A stretch of DNA of 64,000 nucleotides from Emydura subglobosa (taxonomy: Eukaryota > Chordata > Testudines > Chelidae): assembly GCA_007922225.1 (NCBI GenBank), contig ML679973.1, positions 1,120,033-1,184,032 of the forward strand. The letters are read 5' to 3'. Within the stretch, counting starts at the first letter, position 1; the number at the start of each line of letters is the position of its first letter. The notes below the pieces were generated by a model. That model was not told the origin of the DNA. It saw only the letters and a program-made list of their open reading frames with translations, and made no database searches. A program made the position numbers and the translations under genes. This document shows, in pieces, positions 1 to 13,000 of this stretch.

Positions 1-80
1 AGCAGCCTATTGCAGGAGTGGGTGGGTGAGGTTCACTGGCCAGCAATATGCAGGAGGTCACATTAGATGATCGTGAGTCT
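1..80 (+). repeat. CR1 LINE 3' tail fragment
   Basis: The segment with 'caatatgcaggaggtcac' and 'tagatgatcgtg' resembles the conserved 3' end of turtle CR1 LINEs, which also appears at 40000-40050 and 56080-56160. It is cut by the left edge of the window. Positions 81-227 hold no gene or repeat that I recognise. Confidence 0.45.
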
Positions 81-227
81 GGCTGGATTGAGACTGGTGT
101 CCTACACGTGAAAGAGCCGGCTCAGGAGACTGGCAAACAAGGAACTGAAAATGATAACAAATGATGATACCGACCAAGGAAGGGGGAATCGGGGTCAGTC
201 TCACTCCATCCAAAACCTGACATGAGA

Positions 228-452
228 TTCAGAGGGGTAGCCGTGTCAGTCTGTAGACAGCAAAAACAACCAGAGTTCTGTAGCACTTTAAAGCCTAACA
301 AATTTAAGTTCTGCAGGCATAAGCTTTCGTGGGCTGTAACCTGACGAAGTGGGTTACATCTGACGAAGTGGGTTACAGCCCACGAAAGCGTATGCCTGCA
401 GAAATTCTATGTGTTAGTCTTTAAAGTGCTACAGAACGCTCGTTGTTTTGAC
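228..452. repeat. Palindromic (foldback) interspersed element
   Basis: Two arms of about 60 bp are inverted copies. The left arm starts near 'gtagcactttaaagcctaac' and includes 'ctgcaggcataagctttcgt'; the right arm is its reverse complement and ends near 'agtctttaaagtgctac'. The centre holds two copies of 'tgacgaagtgggttac'. A half copy of the same family lies at 10895-11025. The shape is that of a non-autonomous foldback DNA element. I cannot name the superfamily. Confidence 0.7.
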
Positions 453-504
453 ATGAGCTTGTGACCCAAACTGAACCAGGTCCTGCATAACTTTGAAGTC
501 TGGC

Positions 505-1195
505 TAGGCAGCAGTTCTGCAGAAAATGAGCTGAGGGTTACAGTGGACAAGAAGCTGGATATGAGTCAGCAGTGTGCCCTGATTGCCAAGAAGGCTTATG
601 GCTTATTGGGGTGCATTATTAGGAGCATTGCCAGCAGATCAAGGCAAGTGATTATTCCCTTCTGTTCGGTGCTGGTGAGGCCACATTTGGAGTATTGTGT
701 CCCGTTATGAGCCCCTCCCACTTCAAAAAGGATGTGGACAAGCTGGAGAGATTTCAGCAGCAGACAACAACAATGATTAGGGGGCTGAGCCACACGACTT
801 ATGAGGAGAGGCTGAGGGAACTGCAGAAGAGAAGAGTGAGGGGGGATTTGATAGCAGACTTCAACTACCTGGAGGGGTTTCCAAAGAGGATGGAGCTAGG
901 CTGTTCTCAGTGGTGGCAGATGACAGAACAAGGAGCAATGGTCTCCGGTTACAATGGGGGAGGTCTAGGCTGGACATTAGAAAAACATTTTCACTAGGAG
1001 GGTGGTGAAGCACTGGAATGGGTTATGTAGGGAGGTGATGGAATCTCCATCCTTATTGCTTTTTTGTGACCCAGCTTGACAAAGGCCTGGCTGGGATGAT
1101 TTAGTCGGGGTTGGTCCCGCTTTGAGCAGAGGGTTGGACTAGATGACCTCGTGACGTCCCTTCCAATCCCCAGCTTCTATAAGTCTATGGAACAA
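505..1195 (+). repeat. CR1 LINE, 3' end (5'-truncated)
   Basis: Sense-strand CR1 3' region: the end of the RT ORF ('agtgtgccctgattgccaag', 'gaggagaggctgagggaact') followed by the 3' UTR ending 'ggttggactagatgacctcg ... cccttccaa'. The reading frame is broken by stops and frameshifts, so it is a dead, 5'-truncated copy. The same 3' end in reverse orientation lies at 54417-54770. Confidence 0.9.
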
Positions 1196-2475
1196 GTGAT
1201 TTTATTTGCCCTCACTGCTCTCCTTGGATGGCTGTTCCAGAAGCTCATTTCTCTGAAGTCAAACCATAATATGCAAATTCTCCTGGGGGGGTGAGGCTTC
1301 CCAGAGGTATATCAGGCTAACGTTTTGTTTAATTATGCACAAGTGACTTTAGTTCCTGAAGGAAACCACTGCACTTGCCCTTTGAAGCAGGATGCAATCG
1401 CTAGCCAGTAAAGATAACTTTTATAATGTTGATGTCACAGTATTTGTATTGCCTTATCCTAAAGCCCCGTTCACACTGTCAGTTATTGATAGTTCAGCAG
1501 TGCTTACGTGCCTGCCACCCAGTTGCTGCATTGCTTGTCCTGTCTCAAGAAAGAGATTAACCCCTCCACACCTGCTGAGTAACCATACCATGTGAGTGGG
1601 GAAACTGAGTCAGACAGCCATTGCATAAAAACCAAGCAGAAGTTTCCCAGTTCTCCGAATCTCCCCCACTTGAGAGCGGCTCAGCCAGGATGCCAGTGTA
1701 GTGCCCGAGGGGAGCCCACACAAGCCCTCACGTGGACACCTGTGTTGTAAAACCCTGGGACTGACATGAGGACCTGAATCGGCAACTTCCTCCTCCCATT
1801 CCTCTGCTAGGGATAGAAAGGGATGGTGTTCTCTCAGTCTGAGGTGTACCACTCACCCAGGCTGCCCGCTGGATTTCCCTCTCGCGGGTGGGGTGTGGGG
1901 AGCACCCACACCATTACTGGGGGAGTCAGGACAGCCTGTCCCCCTGCCACGGTGATCTTACCCATGCAGGTATTTTAACAGGGGAGGGATCCTCAGTAAC
2001 TGCAATGGATAATCTGAGAGCCTTCCCCAGAGCCAAATTCCTTTTTCTGCGCTTCTCCTCACAGGCCAGGGCTGGGGACACCTATGGCATCCTGCAGTTC
2101 CCCCAGGGAGGGAGGTAGTGTATGCCCACGCCCCCCTTTTTTCCCCCACTGAGTGGGGATTTATCCCCCCCCCCCCCAAACACACACACTTGGCTCGGAG
2201 GCATGCGCCCTTTCCTAGACTGGGGGGAGAAGTTCCCCATCCCTCCTGGCTGCTGCCTCCTCTGCAACCTGCCAGGCAACGTTTTACACCTGACTTGGTG
2301 TGCGTGTCACAGAACTGGCAGAACTCCTTAGCTACCTCAGATTGCCACCTGCAGCTGGAGTCTCAGCCATGGCTTTGCTCTCTTCCGCCTCTCGTTCTCT
2401 GGTAAGGACAGGCAATGATCTGTTCTCCTGGCCTTACCAATACACACTTAAACACTTACTTCTCCGCAGCCGCCG
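1196..2475. other. Intergenic, no gene recognised
   Basis: No coding feature found. It contains short C-rich runs (a C tract near 2165-2177) and short chance ORFs. A short Met-led frame runs into a GT donor-like site near 2402, but it has no partner exon and no recognisable protein. Confidence 0.4.
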
Positions 2476-2590
2476 GCAGTGACGCTGCCTTCAGAGCTGG
2501 GCAGGCAGAGAGCGGTGAGAGCTGGCTGGGCGCTGAGCTCTGATGGCAGCGTGCCAGCAGCAGCAGCGCAGTACTGGGGACATAAGGTGG
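2476..2590. repeat. Short stem-loop repeat
   Basis: 'gctgccttcagagctgggc' near 2484 is mirrored by 'gctgagctctgatggcagc' near 2531, forming an imperfect inverted repeat around a GC-rich centre. This resembles a GC-rich MITE common in turtle genomes (from memory). It is not coding. Confidence 0.5.
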
Positions 2591-4599
2591 GCAATGAGGG
2601 AACCCCACTCAGGTCTCAGGCCTCTCGCTGTCACCTCTCTCCTGGCGGGACCCACGTTCCTCTGTCTCCAGAGCAGGAATATAGGCAGCTCCTGCTGCCC
2701 TTCATTGGGGGCGCCTGAGCAAGTCTGAGGGTTGGTTCACGCTGCGCTAGGGCAGCACAACAGGAAAGCTGCACTAATAGATTAATTATAGGGATGAAAG
2801 ATGCAGGAGCTCAAATGATAAAACTCAGCGAATCCACACTAGTTCTACCAAGAACTATAAATGTCTGCAAAGCTAGTGAGCATGTTCACACCCAAGTGCA
2901 GGGCATAAGGAGAGCGGACACACAGACACTTCACCAAGTAGCACCAGGGAAGCATGAAAATACAAGGGAAAATATCCCAACAATTGTGCAGAAATGCTCA
3001 GTTACAAAGCAGAGGAGATCAACAAAATGCAAAGGCAGATGGGTCTCTGCACATTCGCTTGCTATGCTGACACACAGTGATTTCCAGGCTGTAGGGATAG
3101 TGTGAGCGGCTGGGCCAGACACCTACCGGCCCACGTGTGCAGTGGGCTTGTGACGGCTCCCAAGTGTTTAGGCTATTATTGAAACGTTTAAATGAATGGT
3201 TGTTTTGATGAGATATTTTATATAAGAATAAGGGCAGGATTTTCAACATAACTGAGCATTAGAGCAGGGTGGGAAACAACTTTCCCATCCCAAATCAGGC
3301 CAAAAATGTTGAAATCTCAACCAAAAAAAAAAAAGAAAAAACTTGTAAACGCCAAATCTGAAAGAAATTCAGACTGAGTCTTTTAATATTTTTTTTTAAT
3401 CATTTCAAAAATCTTTGTTTGGATTGCAACCTTTTTTCTTCTCTTTTCTACATTTGATTTCCAGTGAAAGCACTTTCATTTGGAAACAAAGAATCATTGT
3501 GAACCAAAAAAGCCATTTCATTTTGAAAACGTCGAAACAGGACGTTTCAACAGATCTGAAACTGTTTTCTAAGCAGAAGCTCATTGACACGGATTCTTTC
3601 CTGCAAGACATTTTAGTTCTGGTGAATTGGTATTTCCTAATAAATGTTTCTTTGAAATAAATCTACCAGCTCTGCCCCCCAGCGCTGGCCTAGCTTTGCT
3701 CGCTTTAAAGTCAAAGGACAAAAGCTTTCAGCGCTCGCTGAGCTGTATTCTCACTGAAGTTTAGTCTGAGCACTTTGAAAATCCTGCCCTAACTGTCTCC
3801 TCGCATTCCCTGCTCCTAGTAAAGAAGCTCTGACAGGAAACCACAGGGAAGGTTCATGTTCTGCCTTTGATGGAGGTAGTGAACTGCGGAGCCATGTGAT
3901 TAATTGCTGACTGCAGGAGTGCAAGTCTCTGTGTGTTTCCTTCTGCACGCTCAGTTTGCTACCATTCCAAAGCCTGGTGCTGAGCACACGGGAAGGATGT
4001 GCGTTTGTTTGACTCTAGAGTTGCAGTTTCATTAGTAAGGGATAGTTTAGAACAGCTGTGTTGTGGTGTTGGCTACCTCAGTAATATCATGTCTAGGGTC
4101 CTGTTTGCACTGCACAAACGGCCATGTTTGACATCATGGATTCAGCGCTAATGAGGGTCAGCAGCAGACACGTGGTGCCTCTCAAAGTCAGTGGAAAAGC
4201 TCCATTGACTTCACTGAGCTGAGTGGTGCAGGACTAGGGCCCTGCTGTCAGCAGAGGTCAGCTTCTGTCGTATAAACAACACCCGGAGTGTGAGGGGAAG
4301 CGGGAAAGTTTTAAAAAAAAAAGTCACAACCCCAAATACACTTCCCCTATGGAACAGCTGATGCAGGCCACGCCTACAAACTGAAAAGTGCTGTAAGAGT
4401 AGATGAGCCGGGTGGAGGCGTGTTCAGTTCTCGTTTTTCTTAGGAATCCACAGTGAATGTGAAACTCCCGCAGGAATGTGAAAATATCGTAAATGCTGAG
4501 AATGAGAATCAAAATCCCTAAGCTGAATGTGACAACTGTGGTTTATTAAGAATAAAGAAAGGCTACACTTACTCATGGCATCTTGGCATTTGACCTAGC
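2591..4599. other. Intergenic, no gene recognised
   Basis: No feature with coding support. The stretch has A- and T-rich runs near 3320-3400. Near 4190-4240 is an old dispersed motif ('agctccattgacttcactga'). The longest frames are short and match nothing I know. Confidence 0.4.
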
Positions 4600-5175
4600 C
4601 ATTGAAGGGCTTCACGAATTAGTCAGTGAATTAGCAGTGACCACGAGATGGTCGAGTTCAGGATCCTGACAAAAGGAAGAAAGGAGAACAGCAGGATACG
4701 GACCCTGCACTTCAGAAAAGCAGAATTTGACTCCCTCAGGACACTGATAAGCAGGATCCCCTGAGAGGCTAAAATGAGTCCAAGAGAGCTGACTGTATTT
4801 TAAAGAAACTTTATTGAGGGTGCAGGAACAAACCATCCCAATGTGCAGAAAGAATAGCAAATATGGCAGGCGATCAGCTTGGCTTAACAGAGAAATCTTC
4901 AGTGAGCTTAGACACAATAAGGAAGCTTACAAGAAGTGGAAGTGGGACAGATGACTAGGGAGCAGTACAAAACTACTGCTCGAGCATGCAGGAGTGAAAT
5001 CAGGAAGGCCAAAGCACAACTGGAGTTGCAGCTAGCAAGGGACATGAAGGGGAACAAGCAGGGTTTCTACAGGTATGCTGGCAACAAGGAGAAGATCAGG
5101 GAAAGTGTGGGCCCTGTACTGAAGGGGGGAGGCAACCTAGTGACAGATGATGTGGAAAGATCTGAATCAATATAA
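4600..5175 (+). repeat. CR1 LINE internal fragment (endonuclease-RT linker)
   Basis: Sense CR1 ORF2 sequence between the endonuclease and RT domains. It includes the conserved stretch encoding 'REQYKTTARACRSEIRKAKA' (from 4957) and 'KGNKQGFYRY', typical of CR1 linkers. It is truncated at both ends, and an AT-rich palindrome interrupts it at the 3' end. Confidence 0.8.
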
Positions 5176-5316
5176 ATGTAAATGTACAAATTTATAAATT
5201 TATACAAATTTATTTATACAAATAATATTTATTTATACAAATAATTATACAAATTTATAAATTTGTATAAATTTACAAATATAAATGTGGAAAGATCTGA
5301 ATCAATATCAATGTAA
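5151..5316. repeat. AT-rich palindrome flanked by 31-bp direct repeats
   Basis: A 31-base sequence beginning 'tgtggaaagatctgaatcaa' occurs at 5151-5181 and again at 5286-5316 with one difference. Between the copies is a nearly pure A/T stretch built from self-complementary units such as 'acaaatttataaatttgt', able to form a cruciform. There is no gene here. Confidence 0.85.
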
Positions 5317-5453
5317 GCGGGGGAATGGGCCCGCTATTGTGGGGAACTTTCCTGGCTCATACACTACTCAGCAGTGGAGCAGAGGGGCATCCCAGAGCCC
5401 ACTGTCAAATATTTGTTCCCCATGCAGGTACTTACAGACTGTCAGTTACAGGG

Positions 5454-5477
5454 GTGTGTGTGTGTGTGTGTGTGTGT
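5454..5477. repeat. (GT)n microsatellite
   Basis: A GT run of about 12 units. Just before it, at 5406-5447, lies a short antisense CR1 scrap ('caaatatttgttccccatgc'). Confidence 0.9.
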
Positions 5478-5985
5478 ATTAGAATAATGCTGAAAACCAA
5501 GTATGAATGGGTTTGTGCCTTACCTATAACACTAGTTTGAATGTGTGCTTATGGTGGTTTATCTATACAAGATTGCTTGAATGTATGACTAACTGACTTG
5601 GGCCTGAGGAGGGATGCGTAGATGTTGGTGTTGTGTGCTCGCATGAGAGGAAATAGCTGCATCCTTATTGTTGGTAAAAAAAGTGTAGTCAACTGTTTTA
5701 CATAAAATAGTTTAAGCCAAACCCTTCATTTTGTCTACATATGGCATAATAGCCAAGTTTACAGTGTGAGATTTCTTTTAAGCTACGCTGTGTGTATGCG
5801 CATGTTTGGTATAAATAATGCTGAAAAACAAGTATGACCGTGTGGGTGAGTTGGGTGACTTATCTATTCTGAATGTACCCTTGCAATGGGTTTTTATAAA
5901 ATAGTATACAAGTTGGCTTGAATGGATGCTTAATTGTTTTGGGAAATAGGGTGGAATGGAGGGGTGAAGTGTTGTGTTTGTGTGT
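5478..5985. repeat. Diverged direct duplication
   Basis: Two related blocks, about 5483-5650 and 5811-5985. Both begin 'aataatgctgaaaa.caagt', both contain 'ttgcttgaatg/ttggcttgaatg' and both end in 'gttgtgt' motifs. They are clearly homologous but have many indels, so the duplication is old. It lies about 1 kb upstream of the stefin promoter. Confidence 0.65.
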
Positions 5986-6840
5986 TACATGTTTCGCTAA
6001 AATATTCTTTTAAAATTATCTGACCTTCAAAAACTTTACTAAAATTAAGAGGTCTCTATCTAGTACAATTTAAGCCAATAGGTGCTAATTTCCAATCAAT
6101 AGAAAAGGCTGTGAAGAAACACATTACTCTGAGTAAAAGGAATAAGGGAAATCGTTCTAAAGACTAGGCACGTCTTTCACTAGGGCCTATCTACCAATTT
6201 TTAAAGACAAATGCTAAAGGAAGTATGGAGGAAAAGGAAATTTTCTTCCTGGTCCAAAATTATAAACAAATGTGCGCAGGTGTTGTAAAAAGTTTAATAA
6301 AGAAATCTACACACATGCTCCTTTTGTAGGGTGGGTCATATTTCTTCAAATAAAAATCAAAACACAGGGGGAAACGGGGTGGGTAGGTAAGGTCGCAGCA
6401 TATGCCAGCATTCTTATCTCTGTCCTTTAAACAGCTAGAAAATCTTTCAGTCTTGTAATAAACAATAGAGATTTAAACTAATTAAAGATAAAAGGCCTGT
6501 TGCCCCTGCACTCTTTGCAGTGAGAAAACCAAATGTCAAGTTAAACAGGAATTGCTGCAATGAGACGGGGGATAATGCGTGGTAATTTTAAGGCTAATAC
6601 TGGGAAATACTTGGGCATAGCTTAGTGTTTACAATCACTCCCCTAAGCACAGGAACAGTCACCCACCCCCATTACATGTGTTTGGTGAGTGAAGAAATTG
6701 CCATCCCAGCCTGAACCAATTGCCTAATAAATGGGGGTCAGGGTTGTTTTGTTTTGTTCCTTTCTTCCCTTTTCTTCCTTCCTCAAACCTGATGATGATG
6801 AAACCTGGTAAACTCCACATGTACAAATCACAGGACTGTG
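5986..6840. other. Upstream region of the (+) stefin gene
   Basis: No repeat or ORF that I recognise. A CCAAT motif lies at 6716-6720, about 125 bases upstream of the TATA box, and a pyrimidine-rich tract at 6750-6785. This probably contains the upstream promoter; the assignment is inference. Confidence 0.4.
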
Positions 6841-6844
6841 TGGC

Positions 6845-6852
6845 TATATAAG
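6845..6852 (+). promoter_or_regulatory. TATA box of the (+) stefin gene
   Basis: 'tatataag' lies 93 bases before the start codon at 6938. A transcription start about 25-30 bases downstream would give a 5' UTR of roughly 60 bases with no upstream ATG between 6876 and 6938. A TATA promoter fits tissue-restricted expression, as is known for stefin A in epithelia. Confidence 0.7.
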
Positions 6853-6937
6853 ATCAGGTGTCACTGTTGTCTGATCACATTTGCTCTAGATCTTCCTTGT
6901 CAGAGTTTCCAAACATCCAAAGAAGTGATTTGCCACT

Positions 6938-7003
6938 ATGAGCTTTGGAGGCTTCTCTGAGACCAAGCCTGCCACCCCAGAAATCCAAGCGATTGCTGAC
7001 CAG
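6938..7003 (+). CDS. CSTA: Stefin (+) exon 1
   Basis: 22 codons from the ATG at 6938 to a consensus donor CAG|GTGAGT. It encodes the N-terminal trunk that enters the protease active site (Gly4-Gly5). The exon length of 66 is identical to exon 1 of the minus-strand stefin. Confidence 0.9.
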
Positions 7004-10000
7004 GTGAGTTGCATCCAGTGAAAGATGCGCAACAGAAACTGATAGAACAGAAGTGTGTGTCTTTAAAGCAAATTCTAGAGAGATTAGGGAATGGATCTTA
7101 AATTTACTTTAAAATCTAACATTCAGCATTGAAAATGGAGTGTCTCTTGATTGATCGGAAGCATGTCGTATGTGGTGTGGAAAGATTGCTTAGGAAGTGA
7201 CTGCACGGACTCCAGTCCAGGAAATTCTTAGATTCACATATGCCAAGGCCAGAAGGGACCATCTAGTCTGCGCTCCTCGATAACACAGGCATAGAACGTT
7301 TTCCAGTTTTTAATCCATTTGATGTGTGCCATATTCATTTTGTATCATTCTAGTTTTTTAATCAAAATGCCATGCAGTACCAAGTGTAATGCCATACAGA
7401 AGTCTGCTACATCAACGCTATTACCTTTTATCAACCAAATTTATAATCTCATCAAAAAAGATATTAAGTCGGTTTGACAGGATCTATTTTCCATAGATCC
7501 ACATTAATTAGCATTAATTATAGTAATTTTCTTTAGTTATTAAGACCCATATCAACCGCTTCAATATCTTGCCTGAGATTGATGTCAGACTGGCTGGCCT
7601 CACCTGGGTTATCCCATTTATCCGTTTTAAATACTGGCACAACATTAGCTTTCTTCCAGTCTTTTGGGAGCTCTAGAGACATTCACAGCTCTGGTGCAGA
7701 TAGAAATATATGAAAGACAACAAGGTCTAGTGGTCAGAACAGGCAACTGAGGCTGACTCTACACTGCCTAATTAAGCACCAGGGCAGTTCCACTGATAGT
7801 AAAAGCACCTGTGTAGCCAGGATTTAGGTGTCTTTACAAGTGCGTCATGTAACCCTGATCTGTACAGAGTGAAATGACAGAGCAGTAAAAATGGCAGTGT
7901 TCTTCTGACACTGATGCTTGTGTACTTGGACTAGTGAAGCCGCACCAGAACTCGAGGTCCAATTTGCTAATGTAGAGAAAGCCAATGAGTCAGTCTTTTG
8001 TTCCTGGTTCTAGGGCCCCAGTATTGGGGAGGGGAGGGAGTATTTCAAGTCCCATGAATGTCACTATTTAAAAACCAAATAACCTTCTAGGAGTCCAGAG
8101 GCTAGTTGGATCCCTGGAAAATTTTGGATTTTAAGCGTTTATGAAAGTGAGATTTGGCTACTTTGTCAGTATTTTGCTGTGATTTGTAACTTTGGCCTTT
8201 CTGACAATGATTTAGGGTCCTTTGAAGATTGTTCGGGCTGGTGGGGGATGGGTAGCAACAAGGTCACAGACTCATTGTGCGACCCTGGGCAAATCACTTC
8301 ACCTCTTTGTGCTTGCATTTCCTCAGCTGTAAAATGGGGGGGAAATAATTCTTCCCTTCCTCCCATGGGGATAGTGAGATTTTATGAATTTGTGTTTGTA
8401 AGGTACGTTGAGATTCTTCCTAGAGACGTACAAAATATTATTGCTATTGTATGCATGCACACTGTAGAAACATATGTCTCTGTCCAAAACATCTTGGAAT
8501 CCAAGTTGAAAAGTGCACCCAGCATGTATCAGAAATGAGGCCACAATATTTAATTTTCAGTGGACACAAATATGGCTTGAAAAGTGAAACTTCAAGTTAA
8601 ATTCTGCACACAGGAGTCAACTGAGGCTTTTAAACTTACCACCTATTAATTGAGAGCAGAATATAACCTTGGGAGTGCAGATATGCATGATACTTGAACT
8701 ACATTCAGGAAAGAGAAATTGGCTGCCAGCAGAAAAATGTCATTGTTGATGGCTTAAAAGAATACATGAATTGCCTTTATTGACTACATGTTTTTAAAGA
8801 AATAGTCAAAGTTCGTTCATTAGCTAACTGGGAATCATAACGGATTAGCTGTTAATGCACTGGGACTGGTAGTCATGAGACGGATGCTGTTCCTGTGTCA
8901 GGACTTTGGGGAAGTCACGTCAGTGCTGTCTGCCTCAGTTTCCCCATCTGGTAATGCTGTTGCTATGTTGGACATTATTGTAGTATCCAAATGCTCCTGA
9001 AAGAGGTTCAAAAGCAGACAATTAAAATCACAGCAAATAGAAATGGTGCTTTGCCAAAAGCTCTTCTGAGAAGAAAGGATTCGAAACCTGATTTCCTCAG
9101 CAGTTATACGTTTCTCATCTCCCAGTTCTGCCCGCTGGCTTCTGGGAATCTCTTTCGTAGGCACTTTAGTCTCCCCATACGATGCCTGGGGAACATGGGT
9201 GCCTAACTCAGGGCTAAGAATTCCACTAGTCAGCAGAGTGCACACGATCCCTGGTGAATCTAACTCCAACAGCCCTAGCCCTATGGACTTGGGAGACGTC
9301 TTCTTGTAGCGTTATTGACTCCTGAGCTTTTGCCCTAATCCTAGACGAGTCCAGAAACAACGGTACATTTGTTCAGGACGGTATTACTTATCACGTCTCC
9401 TTGTCCTTGAGGCTGTTAGGTATGAGCTGAGAATGGAAAACTGTCCATCTGGCGACTAGGCAGCTGTGTGCTTGACCTCACTGGAAGGGATGGGCCCTTT
9501 CAATAAATAACTGACGGGTGCTTGGAGGTTGGGAAGGTCATGAATGGGGAGGGGGACAGATTGGCTGAGACAAGGACAGCATGCACGGAGGGGACGCTTA
9601 CTTCAACACTTCCACAGTAGTGCAAAGCCTGAAGTCCGATAACTCTGCTGAGAGCAGCAGAAAGGGCAGGTTCTGTGGGAACTGGGCGAGTGGTTAGTCA
9701 AGAGAGGGTGTGCTGGGTTTCTGGGGGGCGTGCAGTGATTGGAGGCGTTTGGGTGGAGAGTCAGTATGTGAAGCATGGCACAGCTGCTTCAGAGTGGACA
9801 CTCAAGCAAAAGATGCTGCATAAATGTGGAAGAGCAACGCAGAGGGGCCCCCCCAGACCTGAACTCTGACCAATTACCTTTACTGCATGAGTGGGTTAAG
9901 ATAGCGAGGCCTGAGGACCCCTAGCCTTTTGAACTGCTCCCCTCCCCCAAGGGTTAAATTGGGCACTACTCTGAACTGTCTAAAGTAGTGAGCCTAGGGT

Positions 10001-13000
10001 ATTTGACCCTTTCTGGCAGCCTTAATAATTCGTATTTCATTGGTGCTGTGTGTCAGAGAGTTTGTTTGGACCCACCAGTTGTTGCAGCCCAGAGTGCCTC
10101 ACAGCTGAAGTTTCTTTAATGCTTTCCTCTGAGACACGGTACATCTGGTGTGCTGCCAAATACTGCATCTGAAAAGGCTGATAGACCGCAGCACTCCAGT
10201 GACCCCGTGAGGTGAGGGTGATCGCAGCAGTCTTAGGAGAATTTTTCAGAAGTGACTTAGTTGTGACAGATATGGCAATATCCTGGGAAAACGGCATGGA
10301 ATTAACTTTGAGTAGTTTAGGAGTTCATTGAATTAAAGTTGTGAAAGTTTCCGTGAGTAAGGGATTGTACGTAATTCCATGGGAGCAGGGATCACAGCCC
10401 TAGGAATGAAGAATGAGGGCGGTGTGGTTAGGCAAATTCACTCAGGCTGTAACACCTCCAGAGAGGTGCCACCACCTGCAGAGTAGTTTGTATTTACTGC
10501 TTCAAACTGGATTCTCCAGAGAGACCAAGGATTTTAGGATAAATAGCCTGAGTTTAAACTGTCTCAGAGCCTTCTTTCTGACCTAGTAAACGGCCAGAAT
10601 TTTCTGTCTGGGGCAGGGACGAGCATAACCTACCAGAGGCTTAGGTTGGAGCTGGGGGTGACCTCTGGTAAGTTTTCTAGCATGTGTATAAGTTTTTATT
10701 GTGTTAGTGTTTTCTGTGTAAAGCTTTTACCTTAAGAATAAATGTGCAGGCTTAGAAAGAGCTGTGTGATAACCTGTAGCCGCCGGCACTCCACTGTTGG
10801 TAGCCTGTGGAGAGAAAGCAGCACAGACGCTGGCCTGTTTAGGCAGTCTGGCTTGCTGGAGATCTCACAGCGTGGATCAGGAAGCTGGGCAGCCTTAACA
10901 CCCTGACGCAGTGGGTTGCAGCCCACGAAAGCTTTTGCCGGCAGAAATTAAATGTGTTCATCTTTAAAGTGCTACGGGACTCTCGCTGTTTGTGCTGTCT
11001 ACAGACTAACACGGCGACCCCTCTGGAACTTTTCACAGTGTTTAAAGATGTCCCTATGTATAAACACATCTACCCAAACCTGCCTCCAGCGCGAGGGAGT
11101 CTATCCTTTGCCAGCTGAGTGTTAGTTCCCTGACACAACCAGCCTGGCAGCCTCTCTCCTCTGGGCTGTTCCAGCCCTGCCTTTGCCCTGCAGATTGACA
11201 GCAGATGTACCCCAGCCCGAGTCCCTTCCAAATGTGCCCTTGTGGTATCCAACCGCTGAATCCTGCATATTCACAGAAATCCCAGGGCCTCCGTTCCCAA
11301 AAGAACAACCAGTCCCAGTTTTACCTTTGAGCACTGCTCCTGTAGCACACACAGCACTTGAGTTCACTCACAGTAAAGCCAAAGGAAATGTATTTAAGGA
11401 AGATCAGACCGAAATAGAAACAAGCGTGAGTGATATAAAACAAATATAAAACAAAACCATAAAACGCAAATACCACTTACTACCTTTCCTAGCTAATAGA
11501 GCTGGTTCTCCGCCCACAGGGCAGTCTTCTGTAGCATTTTCCAGTCCCTAAGATCCAGGATTCAGTGTTCCAGGAAGCACCCCCACTTATCGTGGTGCCG
11601 CCTCAGTGAATGTATGCAGAGTGTCTTTCTCCACCCTGACATATACTGACTCAGTCTTTTCTCTTTATCCACAGACAGATCCACTCTCTATCCTATCACT
11701 TTTCATTTCCAGGTGGTTTGGAGGCTCATAGTATGTCTTGGATGGTTTTTGATTTCTTTTCGGGGTTGATGCCAAGGCAGGCAATGAGTAATGCAGTTAT
11801 TCATTGTCTGCCTTGGCATCAGCCCAGAGCTAGCCTGGGACAGGCAACAACTCCTGCTTAAATTGGCCATCACCAACACATACTATTTCCTGGGCCATAG
11901 GGGCATAATTTTCAATATCGTTACGTTATTCCTTGACTGTCACCTGTACACACCTCTCTCACTGATTATGAGTATTGATAAGTTACAAGTTTTCAGCAGA
12001 AACCTCACATGCTACCTTCATGGATGAACACCATGAAAGCAGTGTGTCAGGTGCAGGGAGTTTGTCAGGGGTTGTTTGTAAAGAACAGCGAACCCTTTGC
12101 CAGCTGGCACCAGTGGGTCTCTGTGTCACAGTGACCATATGATGACAAACCGGAGGTGGTGCCTCCTTTAACAGGAAGCTGGACCAGACAGACTCTAAGG
12201 GTCAGTGGATGGATATGGTTTTGGTGGGAGATGTTAGCAGACAGCAAGAGCTTCAGGTGAGAGAGAGATTTCAGGAAAGGCCAGGCAGCAATCCTAGTTT
12301 TGACAGGGTTGTAAACTACTGTGAAGCCTGGTTGGAAGGAGCTGTCGAGCCTAGGACATAGGGCTGGAAGATCTGAATTGAGTTGAATTGTTTGTTAATT
12401 AGCAAGGGCCAAAGAAGAGAAATGTATGTTGCATTTAACTCTACATGCCTTTGTTCAATAGCTGAGAAGGGGAAACTGAGGCAGTAAACATGATGAGATG
12501 GAGTATGCTGACTACACTACCTAACCATCTTTCTTTTTTTATAGGTGAAGCCAGAGCTGGAAAAGAGGACAGGAGAGAAGTATCCAGACTTTGATGCCAT
12601 AAGTTTTAGATACCAGATTGTTCATGGAACAAACTACCTTATTAAGGTCAGTACTCAACGTAGGATGCAAGGAGTGGGGGACCGTGCCCCGTGTTCTAAC
12701 TGAAGAAGAACACAGGTATCATTTGGAGTGGCTTGCAGCAAGATGTTCAGATAGCGAGAAAATACTGCAGGGAAAGTTCAATATGACTTTTAATCAAGTT
12801 CGAGGAGATCTCTCGGGTGCCTGTAGAGTGCCCAGCGAGCACCTGTTGGGTGCTGGTTCTCTACAAAAGCAGAAAAGAAGCTTATTTTGTGAATCTCATT
12901 TAAGTATTTATAAAGCATGAGTCTCACTCTTTCTGCTGTAAGTTGTAAAATTTTAGGGTTGCCAAGAGGGCAATCTCCAGTCAGGACTCCTAGCAACTGC

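Noticed and set aside
2353..2401. Short Met frame ending at a GT donor-like site
   Set aside because: No downstream exon, no promoter, and the surrounding sequence looks like a GC-rich turtle repeat.
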